Source: OMIW01 sp044235645
GTDB taxonomy: Bacteria; Bdellovibrionota_C; UBA2361; OMIW01
Direction of reading: 5' to 3'
NCBI GenBank assembly: GCA_044235645.1
Contig: JBIIHQ010000003.1
Span: 186,001 to 250,000 of the forward strand
Length of the DNA stretch: 64,000 nt
Part shown: piece by piece, positions 7,674 through 16,933 of the stretch
How the letters are laid out: each line of letters begins with the position of its first letter
Numbering within the stretch: the stretch's first letter is position 1
Program-made: the position numbers and the translations under genes
Notes under the pieces: model-generated
The model's database searches: none
What the model was told of the DNA's origin: nothing
Seen by the model: the letters and a program-made list of their open reading frames with translations, nothing else

Positions 7674-9092
7674 ATGTCGTCAGCCGCTCCGTCATCACTT
7701 GGTTCACCCAATATCATCAACAAGCTGTGGTCGCTCCATTCGGTGATCGCCCCCGAGGGATACCCATCAGTGCTCACGATTGATGGTATGCTCATTCACG
7801 AGGTTACCTCTCCGCAGGCATTTCAGTATCTTGAAGACAATCAACTCCCGATTGCATACCCCGATTACATCTTTGGCACGCTCGATCACAGCATCCCGAC
7901 CCGACCAGATCGGCATATCATCCACGATGAAGTGGCGCGCTCTCAGGTCGAGCTTTTCCGGTCGAATACCGCAAAGCGCAGGCTTACGATCTTCGATTTC
8001 GAGAGTGGCCATCAGGGTGTTGTTCATGTCATCGGCCCGGAACTCGGGATCGCCCAGCCGGGACTCTCCCTCGTCTGCGGGGATTCGCACACCGCCACTC
8101 TTGGGGCCTTCGGAGCTCTTGCGTTCGGCGTCGGCACTTCTGAAGTAATGCACGTCATGGCTACCGGCTGCGTCCTCCAGTATCGCCCGAAAACGATGGA
8201 GGTTGCCGTATCAGGGGTGCTTCCGGACGGAGTCTCCGCAAAGGATCTCATCCTTGCAATTATCAACCGGCTTGGTGTTGGTGGTGCAAACGGCCATTTT
8301 ATCGAATACCGTGGCGACACCATCTCAGGGCTCGATATGGATGCACGGATGACGATTTGCAACATGTCAATCGAATGCGGTGCGCGGGGAGGACTAATCG
8401 GGCCCGATGACGTTACCTTCGCGTACCTCAAAGGCCGACGATACGCACCCCAGGGCGAACAGTGGGACGACGCGGTCAGCTACTGGCGTTCCCTTGCGTC
8501 AACCCCCGACGCGACTTACGACACCAGCATCGCGGTGAACGCCGCGGCATTAAAACCAATGATCACCTGGGGCACCAACCCTGCTCAATCGGTCGCGATA
8601 GACGAACCGATTCCCCTCCCTGAGACCCTCTCGCCCCCCGAGCGGCTCGCGCAGCAACAATCTCTCGCGTACACGAAACTCACTGTGGGGAAACCACTGC
8701 TCGGCACCCCGATTCAATGGGCCTTTCTTGGCTCGTGCACAAACGCCCGCATCTCGGATCTTCGGCTCGCAGCGGATATCATCAAAGGACGAAGAGTCGC
8801 CGATGGCGTTACCTTTCTCGTTGTCCCGGGCTCCGAATCGGTCAGGGCACAGGCGATCGCCGAGGGACTCGACAAGATATTTATCGAAGCGGGAGCGCAG
8901 TTTCGGATGCCCGGCTGTTCAATGTGCCTCGGGATGAACGACGATATCGTCCCCGCTGGACAAAGGTGCATCAGCTCATCAAATCGCAACTTTGTCGGAC
9001 GTCAGGGACCAGGGAGCATCACCCATCTCGCCTCTCCGGCCACTGTCACCGCGAGTGCCCTTGCCGGGGTGATAACAGCGTCAGGCGACTAA
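7674..9092 (+). CDS. leuC: 3-isopropylmalate dehydratase large subunit
   Basis: The start at 7674 is preceded by AGGGGGA and gives 472 residues, the normal LeuC length; the open frame continues 159 codons upstream but that part overlaps fabG antisense and is not LeuC-like. The [4Fe-4S] ligands are visible in GSCTNARI and PGCSMCLGM, and the CGDSHTATLGAFGAL signature is present. With LeuD it isomerises 2- to 3-isopropylmalate in leucine biosynthesis in the cytoplasm. leuD follows after 103 bases. Confidence 0.96.
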   Translation: MSSAAPSSLGSPNIINKLWSLHSVIAPEGYPSVLTIDGMLIHEVTSPQAFQYLEDNQLPIAYPDYIFGTLDHSIPTRPDRHIIHDEVARSQVELFRSNTAKRRLTIFDFESGHQGVVHVIGPELGIAQPGLSLVCGDSHTATLGAFGALAFGVGTSEVMHVMATGCVLQYRPKTMEVAVSGVLPDGVSAKDLILAIINRLGVGGANGHFIEYRGDTISGLDMDARMTICNMSIECGARGGLIGPDDVTFAYLKGRRYAPQGEQWDDAVSYWRSLASTPDATYDTSIAVNAAALKPMITWGTNPAQSVAIDEPIPLPETLSPPERLAQQQSLAYTKLTVGKPLLGTPIQWAFLGSCTNARISDLRLAADIIKGRRVADGVTFLVVPGSESVRAQAIAEGLDKIFIEAGAQFRMPGCSMCLGMNDDIVPAGQRCISSSNRNFVGRQGPGSITHLASPATVTASALAGVITASGD

Positions 9093-9100
9093 TCTCCGTG

Positions 9101-9143
9101 GGTAATTTCTGAATGATTGTTGCAGCACTGTTCTGAAATTACC
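9101..9143 (+). promoter_or_regulatory. Hairpin between leuC and leuD
   Basis: GGTAATTTC (9101-9109) pairs perfectly with GAAATTACC (9135-9143) across a 25-base loop, starting 9 bases after the leuC stop. No T-run follows. It could tune the leuC:leuD ratio by partial termination or RNA processing. Confidence 0.4.
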
Positions 9144-9195
9144 TACGACGACCCGATTCCCCCTCAATGAGATTTTTTATTATTGGCAATGTCCC

Positions 9196-9792
9196 ATGGA
9201 AATCTTCTCCTCGCTGACCTCGACCTTCATTCCTCTTTCGATAGATGATGTCGATACCGACATGATTATTCCCGCCCGTCACCTCCGAAACACCGGCAGG
9301 ACTGGCTATGGGGCATTTGCGTTTGAAAATCTCAGACGCGACAATCCCACCTTTCCGATTGGAAACCCTGTCTATGCAGGAGCCGCCATCCTTGTTGCGG
9401 GTAATAATTTCGGATGCGGCTCATCGCGAGAACACGCCGTATGGGCGTTACGAGAGATCGGGGTTCGGGTCGTCATTGCCGAATCATTCGCCGACATCTT
9501 CCGCAACAATGCCGAGAAGAACGGCCTCCTTCCTGTTGTGGCAGAGCGACGGGTGATTGAAAAGCTTTGGCAAGTGACAGTACCCGAAAGCGCAATCATC
9601 ACCGTCGACCTGCCGACACAAACGGTCACGATTGACGCTCTCGATACCTCTTTTGTCTTCACCTGCGATCCTTTTCGCAAGCATTGCCTTTTGAACGGAT
9701 TTAGTGACGTTGACTACCTCCTGTCGCACAAAGAGGAGATAGCGCGTCACTTCCAGGAGGTGGGAACGCGGCGGTTTTTGCGGATTGAGTGA
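9196..9792 (+). CDS. leuD: 3-isopropylmalate dehydratase small subunit
   Basis: The protein has 198 residues, normal for LeuD. It contains the DVDTDMIIPARHL motif near residue 18 and NFGCGSSREHAVWAL near residue 70, both diagnostic of the swivelling small subunit of the aconitase family. It completes the isopropylmalate isomerase with LeuC. The ATG is preceded by no strong ribosome-binding site, so translation may depend on leuC mRNA context. The gene converges on plsX with a 41-base gap. Confidence 0.96.
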   Translation: MEIFSSLTSTFIPLSIDDVDTDMIIPARHLRNTGRTGYGAFAFENLRRDNPTFPIGNPVYAGAAILVAGNNFGCGSSREHAVWALREIGVRVVIAESFADIFRNNAEKNGLLPVVAERRVIEKLWQVTVPESAIITVDLPTQTVTIDALDTSFVFTCDPFRKHCLLNGFSDVDYLLSHKEEIARHFQEVGTRRFLRIE

Positions 9793-9833
9793 TGGGGAGA
9801 TTAGGAATTTTTTGGAGGTAGCATCTCACTCCG

Positions 9834-10889
9834 TCATGCCTGTTCAACCGCAGCCCCTCGTCCCATATCCGCCAGCCCCGCCTCGAGACGCTCTATCAAG
9901 CACTCTTTAGAAAAATGGTGCCCTACCCGAATCGCGTTGAAAAACGCCCACTCGCTCGATGACCCGTGGCATACGATGCCGAGTTTGGCGAGGCCGAGAA
10001 GGGGAGCACCGCCATGAGCCTCGGGGTCAAGGCGGCTCTTCACCTGCCGAAGCGCGGGGCGCGCGAGGAGCATACCCAGCTTTGCTATCTTGCTGGTTGC
10101 GATTTCGTCTTTGATCGAGCCCATCACCAACTTGAAGGTTCCCTCCATCGCCTTGAGAACGGCGTTACCCACGAAGCCATCGCAGACGACCACATCGGCA
10201 TGATCATGAACAAGATCTTTACCTTCAGCGAATCCGATAAAATTGAGGGATGAGAAACTTCTGAGTGATTCGGCGGCAGCCCGAACAATATCGGTCCCTT
10301 TGCCGACCTCGCTGCCGTTTGAGAGAAGAGCCACTCGAGGATGCGGCAGTCCGTGCGCGACCGATGCGAAGGCACTCCCCATCACCGCGAACTGAATGAG
10401 CTGTTGGGAGTGGCAATCGACGTTCGCCCCAACATCGAGAAAGATGCACGGACAAAGATTACCCCGACGGGGTATCATTGTCGCTATCGCTGGACGGCCT
10501 ATTCCGGCAAGAGTGCCGCATTCGAACATTCCCGCCGCCATCATCGCCCCGGTATTGCCGGCGCTGATGCAGGCACGCGCCTCACCGGCCACCACCGCCC
10601 GGAACGCTACTCGGATGGAAGAGTTCGGCTTACGACGGAGTGCCACCGAGGGACTGTCCTCCATTGTGACAAGGTCGGGAGCGTGCTTGATGGAGATGAA
10701 CGAGCGCAAGTCAGAGGGTACCTTCCGGAGAAGCCCGCTCAACACCTCTTCATGACCAACAAGAAGAGTTCTTAAGCCGAGCTCGCGGGCAGCTTTAACT
10801 GCCCCCGAGACTGCAACCCCTGGCCCAAGATCTCCTCCCATCGCTTCGAGAGCTATGGGGAGGTGTTCTTCAGAGCTCGTGATCGTCAC
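9834..10889 (-). CDS. plsX: Phosphate acyltransferase PlsX
   Basis: The protein is 351 residues, starting at a GTG with GGAGG about 9 bases upstream. The N-terminal IALEAMGGDLGP and the SAGNTGAMMAAG motifs are characteristic of PlsX, which makes acyl-phosphate from acyl-ACP for the first step of glycerophospholipid synthesis at the membrane surface. It follows rpmF on the same strand, the classic rpmF-plsX pairing, but fabH/fabD do not follow it. Confidence 0.95.
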   Translation of the reverse strand: MTITSSEEHLPIALEAMGGDLGPGVAVSGAVKAARELGLRTLLVGHEEVLSGLLRKVPSDLRSFISIKHAPDLVTMEDSPSVALRRKPNSSIRVAFRAVVAGEARACISAGNTGAMMAAGMFECGTLAGIGRPAIATMIPRRGNLCPCIFLDVGANVDCHSQQLIQFAVMGSAFASVAHGLPHPRVALLSNGSEVGKGTDIVRAAAESLRSFSSLNFIGFAEGKDLVHDHADVVVCDGFVGNAVLKAMEGTFKLVMGSIKDEIATSKIAKLGMLLARPALRQVKSRLDPEAHGGAPLLGLAKLGIVCHGSSSEWAFFNAIRVGHHFSKECLIERLEAGLADMGRGAAVEQA

Positions 10890-10919
10890 CGGAGAGCCTC
10901 CCTGCTAGAAGATAGATCC

Positions 10920-10950
10920 ACCCCCCGGGGCAGCACCACCGCTGGGGGGT
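10920..10950. other. C-rich/G-rich hairpin between rpmF and plsX
   Basis: ACCCCCC (10920-10926) pairs with GGGGGGT (10944-10950) across a 17-base loop in the 97-base gap between rpmF and plsX. It may attenuate read-through from the ribosomal protein gene into plsX. No T-run follows on either strand. Confidence 0.3.
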
Positions 10951-10986
10951 CTCCGCACTACTCGATATGCGAGTCAGCCGCTCAGA

Positions 10987-11190
10987 TTACTCGGATTTCT
11001 GCGGGACATCCGTTACCACGGACCCAAATGCAGGACGACCACGGTAATGCCCGCAGGAAGGGCACGCTCGATGGCTTCGGGTAGCAGCTCCACAGTTTGG
11101 ACAGGATCCATACTGAGTCGCAGTCAATGCATCATGAGCACGACGCATATCTCGCTTCGCGCGCGACGTTCTTTTCTTAGGGGTTGGCAT
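10987..11190 (-). CDS. rpmF: 50S ribosomal protein L32
   Basis: A 67-residue basic protein with the L32 start (MPTPKKRTSRAKRDMRRAHDA) and two zinc-binding pairs, CPNCG and CPSCG, i.e. the zinc-containing (C+) form of L32. It is a small structural protein of the large ribosomal subunit. GGAGAGG lies 4-10 bases upstream of the ATG. The YceD/DUF177 gene that often precedes rpmF is absent: the 328 bases upstream lead to divergent alr. Confidence 0.96.
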   Translation of the reverse strand: MPTPKKRTSRAKRDMRRAHDALTATQYGSCPNCGAATRSHRACPSCGHYRGRPAFGSVVTDVPQKSE

Positions 11191-11422
11191 GGGACCTCTC
11201 CTTCATTTTCTCGAAATAAAATCGGTAAATCAAATTGGTTACAAGAGCAAGAATGAGCTCAACAGATCGAAGTCAATCGATGCTAATCCTATTGAAAACG
11301 TCCCGATGGACGCAAACCTTCTCTCATCCCCTCACAGAAGCTATCTGGCTAAACTTCGAAGACTTTTCCTCCAGATTACTGCCTGTTAGAATCTGCGTCA
11401 TATACTTGTTTCGCGACGCCAC

Positions 11423-11452
11423 TGTGCTTCGACCGACCAAGCACAAGTCGGT
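11423..11452 (+). promoter_or_regulatory. Interlocked stems (pseudoknot-like) upstream of alr
   Basis: TGTGCTT (11423-11429) pairs perfectly with AAGCACA (11439-11445). The loop so formed contains ACCGAC (11432-11437), which pairs perfectly with GTCGGT (11447-11452). The two stems interlock like an H-type pseudoknot, or are mutually exclusive, since the single-base linker at 11446 is very short for crossing a 7-bp stem. The element ends 66 bases before the alr start. The rest of the 328-base gap 11191-11518 shows nothing I can name. Confidence 0.4.
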
Positions 11453-11518
11453 GGAGGGTAACACACACGCCCGTCCGCTTCAACCCTTGCCCACTGGCTA
11501 CCTCTCTCCCCCCTCATT

Positions 11519-12667
11519 ATGCCACTTTCATCCCCCTCATTTCACTCTTACGTCGCGATATCGCGGGCAGCTCTGCGACAAAATATCGGGACCGTGCGGC
11601 GACGGATAGGAGCCTCTTCCACTATCGCCTTCCCCGTCAAATCAAACGGATACGGTCATGGCCTCGAGCAGGTAGTCACTGCCGTTGACGATCTGGTGGA
11701 CCGATACCTTGTTGATGACTCACGAGAACTCGTCCAACTCCGAGCCTTGACGACCCACCCCATTGAGCTGCTGGGATACGTCGGGCCAGATGAGCTGAGC
11801 ACCGTTCATAGTGCTAACGGTGTAATCCCTATTTTTGATGAGGATCATGCCAACCTCTGCAAAGCATGGGCACAAAATCGGGGCTGTTCCCTTGAGGTGA
11901 TGGTCGCGGTTGACCTTTGTTTTGGTCGCGAGGGAGTTCCCGTGGACCAAGCCCCTGCTTTGATCCGCTCTCTCGCATCATCTCAGTGGCTCTCGCTCAG
12001 AGGTATATATGGCCATTTGTCGAGCGCCGATGATGATCCTTACCTGACGACATCTCGAGAGCAATTCCGGCTTCTCAAAAGCATCACTGATGTCGCTCAA
12101 TGCTCTCATCTCGAGACCCATCTCTTTGCAAGTAGCGGGATATTCGCTTTCGATCACCTTGAACCATTCAGTCAGGTGGTCCGGCCTGGGCTGAGCATCT
12201 ACGGCATCTGGCCATCAGAGCAGCTCCGGCATAACGGTGAGGCACTGGGATACTCGTTACTGCCTGCCCTCGCATGGCATTCTCGCGTTGTGCAGATTAA
12301 GAGGATTCCCGCTGGCTTTCCCATTGGATACGGGGGCTCCTTTCGAAGTACCGCCCCGATGACAATAGGGCTTATCCCCCAGGGGTATGGGGATGGGTTA
12401 CCCCGCGCCTATGCTGAGGGGGCCGTATTGGTAAACGGTGAACGGTGCCCGATTCTCGGAAGAATTTCGATGAACATGATAACGATCGACCTCACACCCC
12501 TTCGCCGTTGTGGCAACCTGCTCTCGACGGAGTTACCCGCTGTAATTCTCGGTTCTCAGGGGGCAGAAACAATATCCGCTGAAGAGCATGCGGTGCGAAC
12601 CTCGACAATCCCTTACGAGGTCACGACCCGAATTAGTCCGCTGTTGCCCCGAGTTCTTACTGATTAA
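11519..12667 (+). CDS. alr: Alanine racemase
   Basis: The protein is 382 residues, normal for Alr. The PLP-binding lysine lies in FPVKSNGYGHG near residue 43, and the C-terminal domain carries the IGYGGSFR tyrosine region and the GRISMNMITIDL motif. It interconverts L- and D-alanine for peptidoglycan. The ATG at 11519 places the catalytic lysine at the usual distance. It is divergent from rpmF and convergent with the act operon. The 259 bases after it (12668-12926) contain no recognisable gene. Confidence 0.93.
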   Translation: MPLSSPSFHSYVAISRAALRQNIGTVRRRIGASSTIAFPVKSNGYGHGLEQVVTAVDDLVDRYLVDDSRELVQLRALTTHPIELLGYVGPDELSTVHSANGVIPIFDEDHANLCKAWAQNRGCSLEVMVAVDLCFGREGVPVDQAPALIRSLASSQWLSLRGIYGHLSSADDDPYLTTSREQFRLLKSITDVAQCSHLETHLFASSGIFAFDHLEPFSQVVRPGLSIYGIWPSEQLRHNGEALGYSLLPALAWHSRVVQIKRIPAGFPIGYGGSFRSTAPMTIGLIPQGYGDGLPRAYAEGAVLVNGERCPILGRISMNMITIDLTPLRRCGNLLSTELPAVILGSQGAETISAEEHAVRTSTIPYEVTTRISPLLPRVLTD

Positions 12668-12926
12668 CGAAAAGTAGACTGTTCCAAACCCTCATCCAAT
12701 CCGAATGCCTTCAGGGTGTCTTTCGGAAATTGGTATCATCAATTGCGCTGGTTCACTTTCCCCATTCAGAGGCTTATGATTCTGCTCTTCACCGATTGGA
12801 ATGGGAGCCGTTCTACAACTCCCTCGGTTGACCCCGATGACACGGGATATCTCCCACACCCGCTCATGGAGGGTTGCCATGCAGAATCAGAGGTTCAACG
12901 AACGGCTGCCAGCACTCGGACAGCTA

Positions 12927-14204
12927 TCACCACTCGGCACTCCCTCGCGCCAAAGGTGAAGACACGATCACAGGGGGCACCGCGGCCAGGAATGACTGGA
13001 GTGACAGGACATAGAGCCCCAAAAATCCGATGAATACCCCCACCTCGGTGAAACCAAACGGTATGACGTGGGGCGAGTGCTGAGGCATCACGATAAGATA
13101 GCGCTCCATCGCTAGCCCAATCAGGATCAAAGCAGCAACAGATCCAATGCACCGAGGGGTTTTCTTGACGTCGCGGCTCAGTAGTATGATAAAGGGCATG
13201 ATAAAGCATGCGGCGAGAGTGACCCAGGCAAATCCCTTCCAGGGAAATTCTCGGAGCCGGATAATCATATATTGAGTTTCTTCGGGAAGATTCCCGTACC
13301 ACTGCGGGAGAAATTGACTAAAGAAGAAATAACCCCAAACCATACAGAAACCAAAGGTCAACTTCCCGAGGTCCCAGAGTTCATTAGTGGTCACCCACTT
13401 AGCAAAGGTCTCATCTCGTCGGACGTGATATAGAGTCAAAAGGATGAGAACAGCCCACCCCGCATATATGTTGCCGATGAAAACAAACCCACCAAAGAGA
13501 TTTGATAGCCATCGATAATCCATTGCCATCACCATCTCGAAGGCAAACATGGAATAGACGAGGGCATACACAAGGGCAAGTGCGGGCGCTCGACGGGACA
13601 ATGTATTTTGGATCTCGATGACCTCAAGCGGCACACCCCGCCACCGCTCGGTCACCGAACTATGAAGAAAACTCGACCAACGGTCCGGATCCGCCCCGTG
13701 GTCCTTCACCATGCCAATATCTCCCCGCAGTGAAAGACGAACAAATCGCCACATGAAGAGAAACAGGAGGAAAAGCAGAAGCCCGATCCTCGCGTAGACG
13801 AAGGTCGGCTGCATCCACCATTCTGTCCCAGGGCGTGGCGCGCGTGCCCAAGGAAAGAGGTGTTCACGGCCTGCGTACGATACCAAAAAGAGGGTGAGAG
13901 CCACCGGTAGGAAGGCAACATTGGCCTCAGTCAATCGACGAATCGAGGCAGACCACGTCGCCCGGGTTATCTGAAAGATGGCTGATATCATAACCCCACC
14001 AGCCGCAATCCCCATGAAATAGAGGAGGGCCCAATAGTAACAGAACCAGGCATGAGCTGCGTCGCCCGAGAGCACCCCGTTGAGGAACGTGGCGGTACCG
14101 ATAGTAACCCCGAGCCAGGCATACTTTCTCACCGAGGCAGCAGGCTGCAGCGGGGCGGCGTTTATCGCTTCTTCGATATTGATTGATGGTGCAGCACCGT
14201 GCAT
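12927..14204 (-). CDS. actF: Alternative complex III subunit ActF (NrfD-like quinol-binding membrane protein)
   Basis: The protein is 425 residues with about ten hydrophobic segments and no heme motifs. It fits the second NrfD/PsrC-like quinol-oxidising subunit of alternative complex III. The ATG at 14204 follows GGAGAG. It is the last gene of an actA-B-C-D-E-F operon; the C-terminal tail is short. It belongs to the inner-membrane part of the complex, with ActC. No actG and no oxidase gene follow on this strand: alr converges on it. Confidence 0.92.
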   Translation of the reverse strand: MHGAAPSINIEEAINAAPLQPAASVRKYAWLGVTIGTATFLNGVLSGDAAHAWFCYYWALLYFMGIAAGGVMISAIFQITRATWSASIRRLTEANVAFLPVALTLFLVSYAGREHLFPWARAPRPGTEWWMQPTFVYARIGLLLFLLFLFMWRFVRLSLRGDIGMVKDHGADPDRWSSFLHSSVTERWRGVPLEVIEIQNTLSRRAPALALVYALVYSMFAFEMVMAMDYRWLSNLFGGFVFIGNIYAGWAVLILLTLYHVRRDETFAKWVTTNELWDLGKLTFGFCMVWGYFFFSQFLPQWYGNLPEETQYMIIRLREFPWKGFAWVTLAACFIMPFIILLSRDVKKTPRCIGSVAALILIGLAMERYLIVMPQHSPHVIPFGFTEVGVFIGFLGLYVLSLQSFLAAVPPVIVSSPLARGSAEW

Positions 14205-14240
14205 GAGTCTCTCCTTCCCTTACCCCTTTGATGTTCCTCG

Positions 14241-14804
14241 CTACTCGCCCTTCGATTGGCTCTCAGCCACCTGCCTTCTTGTCACATGATCAAGGAGCGG
14301 ATTCTTCTGTTGAACCGCGCGGATGTAATTTACAATGTCCCAGTGCTCGTCGAGCGAGAGCTTCCATCCATAAGCCGGCATTATCGCCATGCCCCCAAAA
14401 TGGATAAACTGAAAGAAGTGGGAATCCGGAACCGCCTTCAGGTAGTCCTGCGCAAGGTTTACCGCCGGCAGCTTTGCTCCGACGGGTCCTGGAACATGAG
14501 CCCCATCGACAAAACTGCCGTGACACGGTGAGCAGTTGGTATTGTATACTCGCTTGCCATGCAGAATTGAGCGTAGCGTTGGCGCAATAGGGTTTTTAAG
14601 TTCTGCAGCGTCTTCGCGGGTCAGTCCCACATACCGCTTCGCATCGTTCGTTGATACTGAGCCCTCTGCCTTCGGTCGCATGATCTGACCAAGCCCATAC
14701 TGGTTCCCTACCATGTCCTGATTGAACGGAAGCCCATAAGCCGAGGGGGCCATCGAGAAGAATGCCAGCGTCGCGATGCCAAACTGTCTTGTTAGTGGTT
14801 TCAT
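14241..14804 (-). CDS. actE: Alternative complex III subunit ActE (mono-heme cytochrome c)
   Basis: Start chosen at the ATG at 14804, which shares one base with the actD stop (TGATG), giving 187 residues; a GTG one codon upstream is the alternative. A signal peptide covers roughly residues 1-24 (ending near SAYG). One CxxCH heme-binding motif (CSPCH) lies near residue 93, and a methionine-rich segment further on could supply the axial ligand. It is the periplasmic cytochrome that passes electrons from the complex to a downstream acceptor. Confidence 0.93.
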   Translation of the reverse strand: MKPLTRQFGIATLAFFSMAPSAYGLPFNQDMVGNQYGLGQIMRPKAEGSVSTNDAKRYVGLTREDAAELKNPIAPTLRSILHGKRVYNTNCSPCHGSFVDGAHVPGPVGAKLPAVNLAQDYLKAVPDSHFFQFIHFGGMAIMPAYGWKLSLDEHWDIVNYIRAVQQKNPLLDHVTRRQVAESQSKGE

Positions 14805-15316
14805 CACAGCGCCTCCCGAACCTGAATTTCATCCGCCCCCGATTGCCGCAATTTTTCCGCCACTTCCTCTACGGCGTTAGATTGGCAACCGATGACCACT
14901 CCAAATTTATCCTGACTGAAGCGGGGGTCGTACCCAACGCTCCTCAGAATGTAGGGCAGCCGGCAGAAATGAAGGAGCGCGAGGAGGGTGAAAATACCAC
15001 CGAATAGGATGGTGCACTCATAGCCGATAACAAAAAAACCAGGTATCGATACGATGTCCTTTGCACTCACCCGTAACGGATAATCAAGTGATGTCCAAAT
15101 AGCAAGCGCAAAGCCCCCAGAGCACCCCAGGACCCCGCCGAGTCCTGTAAGGAATCTGACTGGACTCTTTCCCGGTAAAGTTGCCTCTTCGAGTTCGTGA
15201 TGCGGCACAGGCGAGTACACCCGATAGTCATGGCCGCCAGCCTTCGCTATCGAAATGGCTTTCAGCGTATCGTCGATGTAGGTGAATACCCCTACAACAG
15301 CCTTTGGTCCTTTCAT
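14804..15316 (-). CDS. actD: Alternative complex III subunit ActD (DUF3341)
   Basis: The protein is 170 residues. It starts with the VVGVFTYIDDTLKAI pattern typical of the DUF3341 family, followed by two transmembrane helices (about residues 55-80 and 92-117) and a basic C-terminal tail. It is a structural membrane subunit with no cofactor. It is flanked by actC and actE and overlaps the actE start by one base, indicating translational coupling. Confidence 0.93.
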   Translation of the reverse strand: MKGPKAVVGVFTYIDDTLKAISIAKAGGHDYRVYSPVPHHELEEATLPGKSPVRFLTGLGGVLGCSGGFALAIWTSLDYPLRVSAKDIVSIPGFFVIGYECTILFGGIFTLLALLHFCRLPYILRSVGYDPRFSQDKFGVVIGCQSNAVEEVAEKLRQSGADEIQVREAL

Positions 15317-15384
15317 GAGTATCGAACCCCGTAATCTCAGCTACTTAACAAGGGGCAGGAAATCAACCCCCCACGTAATCTCTC

Positions 15385-16830
15385 CTAGTGGTGCGCATCG
15401 GCCGTTCGGCGCGGCGCCGGCAATATCTCCTTGATTTCGGTGATCGCGACCGCGGGAAAGAATTTAACAAATAATGTCATCCACATCCCAAACCACCCAA
15501 ACGATCCGATTACAATTCCAACATCGACCCACGAGAAGTTGTACCATCCCCACGAATAGGGAATATATTCGTGAGAAAGCGATTGAACGATAATGTTAAA
15601 TCGCTCGAGCCACATTCCAATATTGATCAAGATCGTGACGCAGAAGAGAAATGGAATATTTGTCCGAAGTTTCTTTATCCAAAGAAGCTGCGGAAAAATA
15701 CAATTACAAAAAGTCATCCCCCAAAACGCAGCTCCTACCTCGCCGAAGGGACGGAACCAAAACTGGGCTCGTTCGAATTCATTATTACTGAACCAGGCGG
15801 TATAGAATTCAACTCCATAGGAATAGGTGAGTATTCCGCTGGTCAAGAGGATGAGCTTGCTCATTGCATCGAAGTGCTTAGGTTCAAGAATTCGCTCAAG
15901 CCCGAAGATTCGACGAAGGGGTATCATGATGGTAATTACCATCGCAATTCCCGAAAATATCGCTCCCGCGACGAAGTACGGGGGGAAAATAGTCGCGTGC
16001 CACCCCGGAACGATGCTCATCGCAAAATCCCACGACACCACGGAGTGCACCGAAACTACGAGAGGAGTCGCCAGAGCTGCAAAGAAAAGATAGGCGGCCG
16101 TGTAGTGCTTCCATTGCGAGTGGCTTCCCGTCCATCCGAGCGAGGTAATACCGTAGAGGAGCCTTCGGAACTTTGTCTTCGCCGCATCCCGGGCAACAGC
16201 AATATCAGGAATCAACCCCACGATGAAAAAGGTGCTCGAGATGGTGAGGTATGTACTAACCGCAAATACGTCCCAGAGGAGCGGAGAACGAAAGTTCGGC
16301 CAAATCGCTCGCTCATTCGGATAAGGCATCAGCCAGTAGAAGTACCACACTCGCCCAAGGTGAATGAGGGGAAACAAACCGGCCGTCAGCACCGCAAACA
16401 CGGTCATCGCCTCGGCGAGCCTATAGATGGGCATCCGGAAGTGGGCCCGGAAGAGGTAGAGAACCGCAGAGATCAAGGTACCAGAATGCGCGATACCCAC
16501 CCAAAAAACGAAGGTGGTAATGTACCCCCCCCACATATCGGGGTGCGACTTACCCGCCTCAGTCATTCCGTTGAGGATCTGCCTGGTCCACGATACCCCC
16601 CCGATGGCAACTGCGACGAGACAGAGCCCAAGAAACAACCACCACCGATAGGTCGGCGGCTCCAACATCGCGAGAACTGTCTTGTTCACCTCTTCGTAGG
16701 TAAGAGGTTTAGCCTCAGTGGGAACAATGCCCCCACGGTAATGAACCTGAGACTCGCCCTCTGCGCCTCCCTGATGGCGAGGAAAATCTTCGTGGTGATC
16801 ATGGTGAGGCGAATGGTTGTGATGACTCAT
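15385..16830 (-). CDS. actC: Alternative complex III subunit ActC (NrfD-like)
   Basis: The start at 16830 is an ATG preceded by AGGA; a TTG 7 codons upstream is the alternative. The product is 481 residues with about ten transmembrane segments of the NrfD/PsrC type and forms the main quinol-binding and possible proton-translocating subunit. The N-terminus is strikingly His-rich (MSHHNHSPHHDHHEDF). A long open frame lies antisense to it (15571-16950) but its composition is that of a shadow. Confidence 0.93.
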   Translation of the reverse strand: MSHHNHSPHHDHHEDFPRHQGGAEGESQVHYRGGIVPTEAKPLTYEEVNKTVLAMLEPPTYRWWLFLGLCLVAVAIGGVSWTRQILNGMTEAGKSHPDMWGGYITTFVFWVGIAHSGTLISAVLYLFRAHFRMPIYRLAEAMTVFAVLTAGLFPLIHLGRVWYFYWLMPYPNERAIWPNFRSPLLWDVFAVSTYLTISSTFFIVGLIPDIAVARDAAKTKFRRLLYGITSLGWTGSHSQWKHYTAAYLFFAALATPLVVSVHSVVSWDFAMSIVPGWHATIFPPYFVAGAIFSGIAMVITIMIPLRRIFGLERILEPKHFDAMSKLILLTSGILTYSYGVEFYTAWFSNNEFERAQFWFRPFGEVGAAFWGMTFCNCIFPQLLWIKKLRTNIPFLFCVTILINIGMWLERFNIIVQSLSHEYIPYSWGWYNFSWVDVGIVIGSFGWFGMWMTLFVKFFPAVAITEIKEILPAPRRTADAHH

Positions 16831-16933
16831 AGCGGCATTTCCTACAGCCAATTCTTAGCTCTACGACCCTATCTCTCCCCTTCTCGGCGATGCGATGTCA
16901 ATAATTGGATCGTAACTCTCACGGTGGCAACGA

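Noticed and set aside
12692..12880. 62-codon minus-strand open frame after actF
   Set aside because: No ribosome-binding site and no recognisable motif in a convergent intergenic region.
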